DNA of 64,000 nt, taken from the NCBI RefSeq assembly GCF_022701255.1, contig NZ_CP031705.1:2245501-2309500 (forward strand), read 5' to 3'. This document shows, piece after piece, positions 16,118-25,410 of the stretch. The translations under genes and the position numbers were made by a program. The notes beneath the pieces were generated by a model. The model did no database searches and was not told where the DNA came from. It was given only the letters and a program-made list of their open reading frames with translations. Source of the DNA: Microcoleus vaginatus HSN003. GTDB taxonomy: Bacteria > Cyanobacteriota > Cyanobacteriia > Cyanobacteriales > Microcoleaceae. The stretch's first letter is position 1. Each line of letters begins with the position of its first letter.

Positions 16118-17992
16118 CTAGGAGGCTACGGAAGCTTCTTTTGCAGCAGCAGTCCGGGGACGGCGGCGGCCTGTTACTTTATTCACAGGGGCTGGTACTG
16201 GCGATGGTACTGATGATGCTAGTTTAGGCGCTTCAATGGAAAGCTGAGATGTTTGAACAGTTTCCGATCGCACTGCTTCTTCAGGAATTTGCATCAGGAA
16301 TACCAGCAGCGGATTGCTTTGCAGTTCCCGGCGCATTACCCGCTGAATTGCTTTTTCTATTTGGGTTTGCACTCCTACCCAGTCAATGTCAACTTGCGAG
16401 TCAGCAGTGGCGGGTTTGACAAATTCTGACCAGCGATCGCTCAACACTGTTTCAATGGTTTGAGTGATTAATTTAATCACCTCGGCGCGATCGGCTGATG
16501 TCACTACACCTTTCAAGTGGACTTCTGGTTTGGCAACTAATTTGCCTTCCCAATTCAAAGCCGCCGCTACAGTTACAACGCCATCTCCGGCCAACTGCTG
16601 ACGTTCCTTGAGGACGCTGGCTTTCACAACGCCCGATCGAGAAGAATCTACTAATTCAATTCCTGAAGGCACTTGACCAGCGACTCGCATTGAATTTTCG
16701 GTCAACTCTACGACATCGCCGTTGTCAATAATCACCATATTGCTAGCGGGAATGCCCATGCTTTGAGCCGTCTTGGAGTGCTGGATCAGCATCCGGTGTT
16801 CCCCGTGCACTGGCAAGAAGAACTTAGGACGAGTCATGTTAATCATTAACTTTTGGTCTTCTTGACAACCGTGACCCGAAACGTGAATGCCTTTGTCGCG
16901 GCCGTAAACCACGTGTGCTCCTAGCATCATCAGTTTATCGATCGTGTTTACCACTGCGATCGTATTTCCGGGAATCGGATTAGCTGAGAAAATGACTGTA
17001 TCGCCCTTTCTGATTTTCAGTTCGTGATGTTCGCCGTTAGCAATGCGAGTCATCGCCGCCATCGGTTCGCCTTGGGAACCCGTAGTTAAAATCAGTACCT
17101 TGTCTTCAGCCAAATTGCGGATTTCTTTCAACGGTTTGAAAAGACTATCTTCGCATTTGATGTAGCCGAGATTGCGGCAGTGAGCGATGACGTTAAGCAT
17201 CGACCGGCCAACCACTCCCACATAGCGATTGTTTTTCTTAGCCAAGTCCAAAACAATTTGCAATCGGTGTACCGACGAAGCAAAAGTCGTCAGCATCACT
17301 CGTCCCGGCGCTTGAGCGATAATTCTGTCTAAATTCGGCGCCACAGAACGTTCCGAAGCGGTAAAACCTGGAACTTCTGAGTTAGTAGAATCGCTAATCA
17401 AGCACAGCACGCCTTTCTCGCCGTACTCCGCTAGCTTTTGCAAATCAAAATGCTCGCCGTCTACAGGAGTGTGGTCAATTTTAAAGTCTCCGGTGTGGAT
17501 CACAATTCCGACGGGAGTGTGAATTGCCACAGTAAAACTGTCGGCCATCGAGTGAGTGTTGCGAATGTATTCGACTAAGAAATTCTTGCCAATTCTGACA
17601 GTATCCCTGGGTCGAACCGTTCTCAATTCAGTGCGGTGAGACACTCCTGCTTCTTCGAGTTTTCCGGCTAGCAAAGCCATCGCCAAACGGGGGCCGTAGA
17701 TGACCGGAATTTCAAATTGTTTGAGGTGATAAGGGATACCGCCTATGTGGTCTTCGTGACCGTGAGTCACGATCATACCTTTAATTTTGTGGCTGTTTTC
17801 CCGCAGGTAAGTCATGTCTGGGAGGACAATATTTACCCCGTGCATTCCATCTGTCGGGAACGCTAAACCGGCATCTAAAAGAATGATTTCGTCGCCGTAC
17901 TCGAACACACAAGTGTTTTTACCGATTTCGTGCAGTCCGCCGAGGGGAATAACTTTTAGAGCAGATGCAGTTGTTGTATTTTTGTTGATCAT
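16118..17992 (-). CDS. rnj: Ribonuclease J
   Basis: 624 residues. Metallo-beta-lactamase/beta-CASP ribonuclease that matures and degrades RNA (endo- and 5'-exonuclease). The zinc motif THGHEDHIGG (about 75-84), HTGDFKIDHTP, the beta-CASP SDSTNSEVPG and TTGSQGEPMAAMTRIA, and the late VHGEHRML are all present. The C-terminus ends with a basic Pro/Ala tail (GRRRPRTAAAKEA) typical of cyanobacterial members. It is last in the asd-dapA-rnj series, an arrangement also known from Gram-positive bacteria. Confidence 0.95.
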   Translation of the reverse strand: MINKNTTTASALKVIPLGGLHEIGKNTCVFEYGDEIILLDAGLAFPTDGMHGVNIVLPDMTYLRENSHKIKGMIVTHGHEDHIGGIPYHLKQFEIPVIYGPRLAMALLAGKLEEAGVSHRTELRTVRPRDTVRIGKNFLVEYIRNTHSMADSFTVAIHTPVGIVIHTGDFKIDHTPVDGEHFDLQKLAEYGEKGVLCLISDSTNSEVPGFTASERSVAPNLDRIIAQAPGRVMLTTFASSVHRLQIVLDLAKKNNRYVGVVGRSMLNVIAHCRNLGYIKCEDSLFKPLKEIRNLAEDKVLILTTGSQGEPMAAMTRIANGEHHELKIRKGDTVIFSANPIPGNTIAVVNTIDKLMMLGAHVVYGRDKGIHVSGHGCQEDQKLMINMTRPKFFLPVHGEHRMLIQHSKTAQSMGIPASNMVIIDNGDVVELTENSMRVAGQVPSGIELVDSSRSGVVKASVLKERQQLAGDGVVTVAAALNWEGKLVAKPEVHLKGVVTSADRAEVIKLITQTIETVLSDRWSEFVKPATADSQVDIDWVGVQTQIEKAIQRVMRRELQSNPLLVFLMQIPEEAVRSETVQTSQLSIEAPKLASSVPSPVPAPVNKVTGRRRPRTAAAKEASVAS

Positions 17993-18266
17993 GCGTATCC
18001 TTTGTTAGTTATTTTTGTTATTGGTCTGTGGTCTTTGGTCTTTGGTCTGTCGTCTGTCGTCTTTCGTCTACTGTTAGTTGGTAGGGCGATATTTTTCCAA
18101 ATATTTATGGAAAACTCCCTGGCGGGTTTTACTATCCCGTACAGTCAGTTGTCTTGGGCCTTCATTCTTCTATCTTCCGTCTTTAATCCTTGAGTGTTAG
18201 CTACTTACTAACACTTAATTACTAATGACTGATGACTCAGAACTAATGACTGATAACAACCAATAT

Positions 18267-19190
18267 TCAGTTGTCTGAAAACTCGTTCTCGCTCGTCTTG
18301 CTAGCTGATACTGCTGCTAGCTGACTCAGTACGTCCTTTAACTTTTGAGTTACCTCAAGGGGCGGATCGCACAGGGGCGGACGGGTGGAGCCTACATCCC
18401 AGCCTTGAAGTTTGAGAGCTGTCTTGACGGGAATGGGATTTGTGGTGAGAAAAAGAGCTTTAAACAGGTCAAAAAGTTGCAAGTGAATCTGGGTAGCGAC
18501 TTGAACTTGACCGGCCTCGAAAGCTTTGATCATCTGTTGCAGTTGTTCTCCTACCAGATGGCTGGCTACGCTAACTACACCAGATCCTCCTACCGCCAAC
18601 ATTGGCAAAGTTAGGGAATCATCTCCAGAATAGATGGCAAATTCAGGGGATGTCAAGCACCGAATTTGAGTTGCTTGATCCAAGTTGCCACTTGCTTCTT
18701 TTACGGCCACAATGTTGGGGATTTGGGCCAATCGAGCCACCGTCTCCGGCAACATATTCTGACCAGTGCGACCGGGGATGTTATATAACATTATAGGCAA
18801 TTCTGGAGCAGATTGCGCGATCGCCCGAAAATGATTATATAAACCTTCTTGCGGGGGTTTGTTGTAATAAGGAACCACCTGCAAACAGCCATCTAACCCG
18901 AGTTTAGCTGCTTTTTTCGTAGCTGCGACTGCTTCTGAAGTAGAATTCGATCCGGCTCCTGCGATTACCAACGCCTTACCGACCACCGCCTTTTGTACCA
19001 CCTGAAATAATTCGTACTCTTCATCCCAGGTCATAGTGGGAGACTCGCCTGTAGTGCCGCACACTACCAAGCTATCTGTACCGTGATCGGCTAAATGAAC
19101 TGCCAATTGTTCTGCTACCGCATAGTTAACGCTGCCGTCTTCCTTAAACGGCGTAATCATTGCAGTCAGAACCCGTCCAAACTTTACCAC
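18267..19190 (-). CDS. dapA: 4-Hydroxy-tetrahydrodipicolinate synthase
   Basis: 307 residues, TIM barrel of the DapA family. Condenses pyruvate and aspartate semialdehyde in lysine/diaminopimelate synthesis. Visible: [14 protein letters not shown], the active-site Tyr in [13 protein letters not shown], the Schiff-base Lys in AVKEASGN and the YSGDDS loop. It is preceded by asd, which makes its substrate, 107 bp upstream on the same strand; dapB, the next step, is at 55874-56704. Confidence 0.96.
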   Translation of the reverse strand: MVKFGRVLTAMITPFKEDGSVNYAVAEQLAVHLADHGTDSLVVCGTTGESPTMTWDEEYELFQVVQKAVVGKALVIAGAGSNSTSEAVAATKKAAKLGLDGCLQVVPYYNKPPQEGLYNHFRAIAQSAPELPIMLYNIPGRTGQNMLPETVARLAQIPNIVAVKEASGNLDQATQIRCLTSPEFAIYSGDDSLTLPMLAVGGSGVVSVASHLVGEQLQQMIKAFEAGQVQVATQIHLQLFDLFKALFLTTNPIPVKTALKLQGWDVGSTRPPLCDPPLEVTQKLKDVLSQLAAVSASKTSENEFSDN

Positions 19191-19297
19191 ACTTTCTCCG
19201 ATTTTAGACTGTTGATTTTTGATTTTAAATTTTAGATTTCAGATGAAAGGTTTATCTAAAATCCCCAATTTCAATTTCCCAATTGCCAGAATTTCCC

Positions 19298-20356
19298 CTA
19301 ATTAGAAGCCGCCGCCACTTGGGTTCGCAACAAATTTTTTTCTACCAGCAACTCAGCTATCTGCACCGCATTTAAAGCTGCCCCTTTGCGAATTTGATCG
19401 CCCGACAGCCACATCTCCAACCCGCAGGGGTGAGAAATATCTTGGCGAATCCTGCCAACTAACACCTCATCCTTACCGCTGGCTTCTGCGGGCATCGGGA
19501 AATAATTCGCTTCCCAGTCTTCTACCAGCTTAACCCCACTTGCCTGCTTTAAGATTTCCCTGGCCTCGATCGCGCTAAAAGGCTCTGCAAACTCTAGATT
19601 AATCGCTTCCGAATGAGCACGCAGTACGGGAACCCGCACACAAGTTGCCGTAATTTTAATCTCGTCCGTACCAAATATCTTCCGAGTTTCGTTTACCATT
19701 TTCATCTCTTCTTCACAATACCCCAAATCGTTAATCGGGGTGTTGTGCGGAAACAAATTAAATGCTAACGGGTAGGGAAATATATCTGTTTGGGGCGTTT
19801 CCCCCTGCAAAATTGCTCTTGCTTGAGCTTTCATTTCCTCCATTGCCCTCGCCCCCGCCCCGCTGGCAGACTGGTAAGTCGCTACAACGATGCGCTGTAT
19901 CGGCCTAACTTTGTGAAGTGGCCAAACGGCAACTGCCATCAAAATAGTCGTGCAGTTCGGATTAGCAATTATACCTCGGTGAGCTGCTGCTGCTTGGGGA
20001 TTGACTTCGGGAACCACCAGCGGTACGGTCGCATCCATGCGGAAAGCGCTAGAATTGTCAATTACCACTGCCCCGGCTGCTACCGCTTGCGGAGCCCATA
20101 ACTTAGAAGTCGATCCACCTGCCGAAGCGAGCACCAGATCTACATTATCAAACGATCGCGCCGAAACTGCTTCGACCGGCAGCATCTCACCGCCAAAAGG
20201 CAAAGTTGTGCCTGCTGAACGTTCCGAAGCCAGCAGCTTCAAGTTAGAAATCGGAAAACTCCGGCTGTGCAATAGTTCTAGCAACTCGGCACCGACTGCG
20301 CCGGTAGCTCCTAAAATGGCAACTCGATAGGATTGAGACAAATTAGTTTCCTCCAC
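19298..20356 (-). CDS. asd: Aspartate-semialdehyde dehydrogenase
   Basis: 352 residues. Reduces aspartyl phosphate to the semialdehyde at the branch to lysine and threonine. N-terminal NADP-binding ILGATGAVGAELLELL, catalytic Cys in NPNCTTILM, and the dimerisation region FNLFPHNTPINDLGYCEEE with CVRVPVLRAHSEA (His acid/base) are intact. First of the asd-dapA-rnj series. Confidence 0.96.
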   Translation of the reverse strand: MEETNLSQSYRVAILGATGAVGAELLELLHSRSFPISNLKLLASERSAGTTLPFGGEMLPVEAVSARSFDNVDLVLASAGGSTSKLWAPQAVAAGAVVIDNSSAFRMDATVPLVVPEVNPQAAAAHRGIIANPNCTTILMAVAVWPLHKVRPIQRIVVATYQSASGAGARAMEEMKAQARAILQGETPQTDIFPYPLAFNLFPHNTPINDLGYCEEEMKMVNETRKIFGTDEIKITATCVRVPVLRAHSEAINLEFAEPFSAIEAREILKQASGVKLVEDWEANYFPMPAEASGKDEVLVGRIRQDISHPCGLEMWLSGDQIRKGAALNAVQIAELLVEKNLLRTQVAAASN

Positions 20357-20890
20357 AAATTAAAGTCTAAACGATCGAAATCAAAAATTTAAATAACTGC
20401 AATTCTCAATATCAAACTTAATTAATGTTATGCGATATCAGGAGCATGAGAGGATAGCAATGGTGCAGTTAACGGAAACGGTCGATCGAACTTCCCGATT
20501 GATCCGTGCGATCGTACCCTGTGCCAGTTTAGCATCTTTTGCCAATCGCCCACGCCCAATCCGCATCCGGTTAAGTTTTGCGATATATCTGCATTTTCGC
20601 AGGCGCATCCATTGACTTTGACGGGCGGCAGAGGCCGGCAAGATTGACATCACAGGGCGATATGTGCTATGGTGCATCGGCAATTAGTGGACTTAACCTC
20701 CACATTCCTAGCAGCAAAAGCTAGTATCCTCAAACCAAAACTATTTGGCAAGAGCCAAAAAAGTAGCCGGAAATGACTTACAGTCTCATCCGGTAAAGGT
20801 GTTGTAGTTGTGCCGTTCCGAGTCAAAGCGTACAAAATTAAAATGCAGGCAAAGTCAGATTTGTATGTATTTTATCAAGGAAATTGGGTC
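20357..20890. other. Gene-free stretch between divergent asd and the tig region
   Basis: No convincing gene on either strand; the short frames here lack ribosome sites and protein-like composition. The left side should hold the asd promoter. Several CGATCG words are present. Confidence 0.4.
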
Positions 20891-21326
20891 TAAAACCCTG
20901 TCCTTCTAGGACGGCTTTAATTTCTTAAATCCCTTCCTAAAAGTCAGGAACTTTCTAGTATACTACAGTAGTCAAGGTTAAACTCCTGCGCCATAGTGCA
21001 TAAAAACAGTTAACGACACACTTTTAGGCGTAAACCGGGCGACAAAGAGCGGCGAAAACTCTATAAACAGCTAGGGGCTTAACACAGTTCCTTTAACCAG
21101 AGAAACAAACTATTTAGTCTTGTTAAGTAGGGTAGGGCATACCCGAACTCTAGGTAAATATCCTAGTACGCTTTTGGAGATAGACCCTCTGGGATGACTG
21201 CGAATCAGGCTCGTTAATTGGTAGGATTTCTACGGTTAAAAAGTTTGAGGATTGCCGAAAGGACGCAACATTTTAAGGTCAGTCGCTGAATTAAGAATCC
21301 CTTTCCTTTAGGTCAGGGAGTGTCAA
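20891..21326 (+). mobile_element. IS200/IS605-family relic without transposase genes, carrying an omega-RNA-like 3' segment
   Basis: The left end has the hairpin CCCTGTCCTTCTAGGACGG and the right end AATCCCTTTCCTTTAGGTCAGGG followed by AGTGTCAA, the end pattern typical of cyanobacterial IS200/IS605 elements. The interior 21000-21300 has no open frame but several small stem-loops (GAACTCTAGGTAAATATCCTAGTAC, TTGAGGATTGCCGAAAGGACGCAAC) resembling the RNA segment at the 3' end of tnpB units. Neither tnpA nor tnpB is left. It ends only about 30 nt before the tig start codon. The family call rests on my recognition of the ends, not on a search. Confidence 0.55.
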
Positions 21327-21355
21327 TACACTATTGTTAAATATCAAAAAAGCCG

Positions 21356-22780
21356 ATGAAAGTAACCCAGGAAAAACTTCCAGCTAGCCAAATTGGTCTG
21401 GAAATCGAAGTACCGTCAGAAAAGTCAAAACAAGCTTACGAGCAAGTAATTAAACAATTTGCTCGCGAGGTTAATATTCCTGGGTTCCGCAAAGGCAAAG
21501 TTCCCCGTCAAGTTTTGCTACAGCGCCTAGGCCAGACTCGCTTGAAGGCGACGGCTTTGGAAAATTTGATTAATGATTCCCTGCAAAAAGCCCTCGAACA
21601 AGAAAAAATTGCCGCAATTGGCAGTTTTGAACTTCGCACCGAGTTTGAAGAATTACTAGCTAAGTTCGATCCAGAACAGCCTCTGATTTTTTCGGCAAAG
21701 GTTGATGTACAACCAGAAGTGAAAATGGGTCAGTACACAGGTTTGCAGCTTCAAGCAGAAGAAGCTAAGTATGATGAGGCTCAGGTAGATGAGGTATTGG
21801 CAAAATATCGATCGGACAAAGCTGCTTTAATCCCCGTAGAAGGCCGGCCCGCTCAGTTAGGAGACATGGCTTTGGTTGATTTCTCCGGTAGATTTGCGGA
21901 AGCGCCTGAAGGCGAAACTCCCGCAGAAATTCCCGGCGGTCAAGCAGAAGATTTTCAAGTAGAATTGTCGGAAAATCAGTTTGTACCAGGCTTTATCCAA
22001 GGCATGATGGGGATGAATCCGGGAGAAACGAGAGAAGTTTCTGTGCAGTTCCCAGATGAGTATAGCAGTGAAGAACTAGCAGGAAAACCGGCAGTCTTTA
22101 CGATTACCCTCAAAGAACTTAAGGAAAAAGAATTGCCTGAGTTGGACGACGACTTTGCCCAAGAAGTCAGTGAGTTTGAAACTTTAGCAGAACTGCGCGA
22201 ATCGCTCGAAACTCGGTTTAAAGCAGACCAAGAAAACAAGACATCAGCAAATAAGGAAAAAGCTATATCAGCAGCCCTCGTGCAGCTAATAGACGTGGAA
22301 ATTCCCGAAACAATGGTCGATCGCGAAATCGATTATTTGTTGAATCAACAAGCCGTCCAATTGAAAAATTACGGCATAGATATCAACCAACTGTTTACCG
22401 AAGAAAATATGGGCCCGATGCGGGAACGCTCGCGCCCGGAAGCAATCGAGCGCCTCAAGCAGAATTTAGCTCTGGCAGAAATAGCCAAGCTGGAATCCTT
22501 ATCTGTTGAACCAGCAGAATTAGCAGCAGAAGTAGCAAAAATCAGAAAGCAGTTTCCCAAAGGAGATTTTGACCCCCAAAGGTTGCAGGAATTTGTAGCA
22601 GAAGACTTGCTCAAACAAAAAACCCTGAAATGGTTGGAAGAAAAAGGGACAATCGAACTCCTACCTGAAGGCTCTCTGACTCCTGCAGCAGAAGAATCAG
22701 AAGAATCAGAAGAATCAGACGCTGAAGATTCAGCAGAAGCAGCCACGAGCGTTGAAGTGGAAGTCGTAGGCGAAGAATAG
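21356..22780 (+). CDS. tig: Trigger factor (ribosome-associated chaperone)
   Basis: 474 residues. The ribosome-binding N-domain has the signature NIPGFRKGKVPRQVL (about 40-54); the central FKBP-type PPIase domain (about 165-250: GDMALVDFSGRF, PGFIQGMMGMNPGE) and the helical C-domain follow, with an acidic Glu/Ser-rich tail (about 440-474). It folds nascent chains and here opens the conserved tig-clpP-clpX cluster. No clear Shine-Dalgarno is visible; the IS-derived element ends directly upstream, so its promoter may lie in or before that element. Confidence 0.97.
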   Translation: MKVTQEKLPASQIGLEIEVPSEKSKQAYEQVIKQFAREVNIPGFRKGKVPRQVLLQRLGQTRLKATALENLINDSLQKALEQEKIAAIGSFELRTEFEELLAKFDPEQPLIFSAKVDVQPEVKMGQYTGLQLQAEEAKYDEAQVDEVLAKYRSDKAALIPVEGRPAQLGDMALVDFSGRFAEAPEGETPAEIPGGQAEDFQVELSENQFVPGFIQGMMGMNPGETREVSVQFPDEYSSEELAGKPAVFTITLKELKEKELPELDDDFAQEVSEFETLAELRESLETRFKADQENKTSANKEKAISAALVQLIDVEIPETMVDREIDYLLNQQAVQLKNYGIDINQLFTEENMGPMRERSRPEAIERLKQNLALAEIAKLESLSVEPAELAAEVAKIRKQFPKGDFDPQRLQEFVAEDLLKQKTLKWLEEKGTIELLPEGSLTPAAEESEESEESDAEDSAEAATSVEVEVVGEE

Positions 22781-23127
22781 AGCTTACTGTGTTCAAATGT
22801 CCTAATTGCGGGCATGAAATCAACCGTGAGTTGAACGGCGCGCCTGATCCTTAACTACAAGCTCCGGGTGCGCCTGATCCTTACTCAAAGCTCGGGGTGT
22901 CCACTAGAAGCAGCGCTGATTTACGAGTAAGTGTTTTAACTCATGCACTCCGCGAGCCTTGCGAGTCGCGCCAGCTTTGCGAGTCGCGCACAAAGCAATC
23001 TCAAAACTCAAAACTTCCCATTCCCCCGATATCCGTTCAGAAGAGGCATAATAGTTAAAAGCTGGCGGCTTAATTTAAAGCTTTCATCAGCAGCAGCAAA
23101 TTGTCTAGAATCCTTGACTGGTGTCTT
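22781..23127. other. tig-clpP spacer with direct repeats and a tiny zinc-knuckle-like frame
   Basis: A GTG-started frame 22789-22854 encodes 21 residues with FKCPNCGHEINREL, which looks like the first part of a lost zinc-ribbon protein. Two direct copies of CGCCTGATCCTTA-C-AAGCTC-GGGTG follow (22842-22900) and two copies of TTGCGAGTCGCGC (22960-22990). The remainder should contain the clpP promoter. Confidence 0.45.
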
Positions 23128-23817
23128 ATGGTTGTATCTCAATCTTCCAATTACCTAATTACAAGCTATAACGATTTTGATGTCAGTTCCAGCCCCAGCA
23201 ATGTAGTGCCGATGGTACTAGAACAGTCGGGGATGGGCGAGCGGGCCTTTGACATTTACTCGCGCTTGCTGCGGGAGCGAATTGTGTTTTTAGGAACTCC
23301 CGTAACCGACGAAGTTGCTGACTCGATAGTGGCTCAGCTATTGTATCTGGATGCCGAAGACCCAGAAAAAGATGTCCAAATGTACATAAATTCCCCCGGC
23401 GGCTCGGTGACGGCGGGCATGGCAATTTATGACACAATGCAGCAAATCCGCCCGGATGTGGTGACGATTTGTTACGGTTTGGCAGCGAGTATGGGCGCAT
23501 TTCTGCTGACAGCAGGAGCCCACGGTAAGCGGATGTCTCTTCCGAGTTCCCGGATTATGATTCACCAGCCGCTTGGAGGCGCTCAAGGTCAAGCAGTAGA
23601 TATTGAGATTCAAGCTAAAGAAATCCTTTATCATAAGCGTAAGCTGAATCAACTGCTAGCGCACCACACGGGTCAACCGATCGACAAATTAGAGGCGGAT
23701 ACAGAGCGCGACTTTTTTATGTCAGCCGAGGAAGCCAAAAATTACGGTTTGGTCGATCGAGTTATCGAAAAGGAAAACCTTCCGGCGGCGGGAGAGAATG
23801 TCACTGCACTGAATTAA
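23128..23817 (+). CDS. clpP: ATP-dependent Clp protease proteolytic subunit
   Basis: 229 residues from ATG 23128 ([10 protein letters not shown]); a TTG at 23101 would add nine. Serine protease with the Ser in [12 protein letters not shown], His in [13 protein letters not shown] and the downstream Asp in [11 protein letters not shown]. Forms tetradecameric chambers with the ClpX ATPase encoded 9 nt downstream. The N-terminal ~25 residues before [10 protein letters not shown] are longer than in E. coli, as usual for one cyanobacterial ClpP paralogue. Confidence 0.95.
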   Translation: MVVSQSSNYLITSYNDFDVSSSPSNVVPMVLEQSGMGERAFDIYSRLLRERIVFLGTPVTDEVADSIVAQLLYLDAEDPEKDVQMYINSPGGSVTAGMAIYDTMQQIRPDVVTICYGLAASMGAFLLTAGAHGKRMSLPSSRIMIHQPLGGAQGQAVDIEIQAKEILYHKRKLNQLLAHHTGQPIDKLEADTERDFFMSAEEAKNYGLVDRVIEKENLPAAGENVTALN

Positions 23818-23826
23818 GAGGCTGTT

Positions 23827-25170
23827 ATGTCTAAGTACGACTCCCATCTAAAATGTTCGTTTTGTGGCAAGTCTCAAGAGCAAGTACGCAAGTTGATCGC
23901 AGGACCCGGGGTGTATATCTGTGACGAATGCGTTGACTTGTGCAATGAAATTTTAGATGAGGAGTTGTTTGACTCGAGTGCAGTGCCCGCAGCGGCGGTG
24001 GCCCCGAAGCAGGAAACGACGCCAAAGCGCCGCGCTACCTCGGGCAAAAGTATGTCGATGAGCCAAATTCCCAAGCCCAGGGAAATTAAAAATTACCTCG
24101 ACGAAAATGCGATCGGGCAAGATGAGGCGAAAAAAGTGCTCTCGGTGGCAGTTTACAACCACTACAAGCGCCTGAGCTTTATCCATGCCAAAAATAGTGG
24201 CAAGCACCCGCCGGAAGAAGTAGAACTGCAAAAATCGAATATTTTGTTAATCGGGCCGACGGGCTGCGGAAAAACTCTCCTGGCTCAGACGTTGGCGGAT
24301 ATGCTGGACGTGCCCTTTGCGGTGGCTGACGCGACGACGCTGACGGAAGCAGGCTATGTCGGGGAAGATGTGGAAAATATTTTGCTGCGGTTGCTGCAAG
24401 TGGCAGATATGGACGTGGAAGAGGCGCAGCGCGGCATTATTTATATTGATGAAATTGACAAAATAGCCCGCAAGAGTGAAAATCCTTCGATTACGCGGGA
24501 TGTGTCGGGAGAAGGGGTGCAGCAGGCGCTGCTGAAAATGCTGGAGGGGACGATCGCCAATGTACCTCCCCAAGGTGGCCGCAAGCATCCCTATCAAGAC
24601 TGCATCCAAATTGATACCAGCAATATCATGTTTATCTGCGGCGGCGCTTTTGTCGGTCTGGAAAAAGTTATAGAGCAGAGAACGGGTAAAAAGTCAATGG
24701 GTTTTATTCAGCCCGGAGAAGCTCAGCCGAAGGAAAAGCGGGCGGCTGATGTACTCAAGCAACTGGAACCGGATGATTTGGTGAAGTTTGGGATGATTCC
24801 TGAGTTTATTGGGCGGGTGCCGGTGGCGGCGGTGTTGGAACCGCTGGATGAGGAAACGCTGATGGCGATTTTGACGGAGCCCCGAAATGCTTTGGTTAAG
24901 CAGTATCAAAAGCTGCTGAAGATGGATAATGTGCAGTTGGACTTTAAGCCGGATGCGATTCGGGCGATCGCCCAGGAAGCATACCGCCGCAAAACTGGAG
25001 CGCGGGCGCTGCGGGGAATTGTCGAAGAATTGATGTTGGATGTGATGTACGAGTTGCCGTCGCGCAAGGATGTTGCCCGGTGTACGATTACTAAGGAGAT
25101 GGTAGAGAAGCGATCAACCGCCGAGTTGTTGGTACTTCCGTCTTCGCTGCCCAAGCCAGAGTCAGCTTAA
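23827..25170 (+). CDS. clpX: ATP-dependent Clp protease ATP-binding subunit ClpX
   Basis: 447 residues. N-terminal zinc finger CSFCGK ... CDECVDLC binds substrates and adaptors; AAA+ core with Walker A GPTGCGKT, Walker [12 protein letters not shown], sensor motifs, the IGF-type loop region (the ClpP contact, here ...[13 protein letters not shown] preceding) and the C-terminal [14 protein letters not shown]. Unfolds substrates for ClpP. Co-directional with clpP, 9-nt gap, one operon. Confidence 0.97.
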   Translation: MSKYDSHLKCSFCGKSQEQVRKLIAGPGVYICDECVDLCNEILDEELFDSSAVPAAAVAPKQETTPKRRATSGKSMSMSQIPKPREIKNYLDENAIGQDEAKKVLSVAVYNHYKRLSFIHAKNSGKHPPEEVELQKSNILLIGPTGCGKTLLAQTLADMLDVPFAVADATTLTEAGYVGEDVENILLRLLQVADMDVEEAQRGIIYIDEIDKIARKSENPSITRDVSGEGVQQALLKMLEGTIANVPPQGGRKHPYQDCIQIDTSNIMFICGGAFVGLEKVIEQRTGKKSMGFIQPGEAQPKEKRAADVLKQLEPDDLVKFGMIPEFIGRVPVAAVLEPLDEETLMAILTEPRNALVKQYQKLLKMDNVQLDFKPDAIRAIAQEAYRRKTGARALRGIVEELMLDVMYELPSRKDVARCTITKEMVEKRSTAELLVLPSSLPKPESA

Positions 25171-25267
25171 AAGTAGATATTCACAATCACTAGGTGACTC
25201 TAATTCAACCTAAAACTTTTAGGGTATTAAGAAACCTGGAAGGGCGGCCACTCTTAGCAGCGCCCTT

Positions 25268-25301
25268 ACTAAAAAAACCGGGTTTCTCGGTTTTTTTTAG
25301 T
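25268..25301. terminator. Bidirectional terminator between clpX and dnaX
   Basis: ACTAAAAAAACCG GGTTTCT CGGTTTTTTTTAGT forms an A-rich/T-rich hairpin with a U tract on either strand. It lies between two convergent genes, as expected for a shared Rho-independent terminator. Confidence 0.75.
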
Positions 25302-25410
25302 GATCTATAGCAATCATCGCATCATTTGTGATTTCTTACTCCCTCCCCGCGGGTTCGGGGAGGGTTGGGGTGGGGTAAAAAATTTACGACTCCTGCAAGG
25401 ATTGCTATAC

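Noticed and set aside
18002..18193. 63-residue frame between rnj and dapA
   Set aside because: Formed by GGTCTTTGGTCTGTCGTC-type repeats; no coding evidence.
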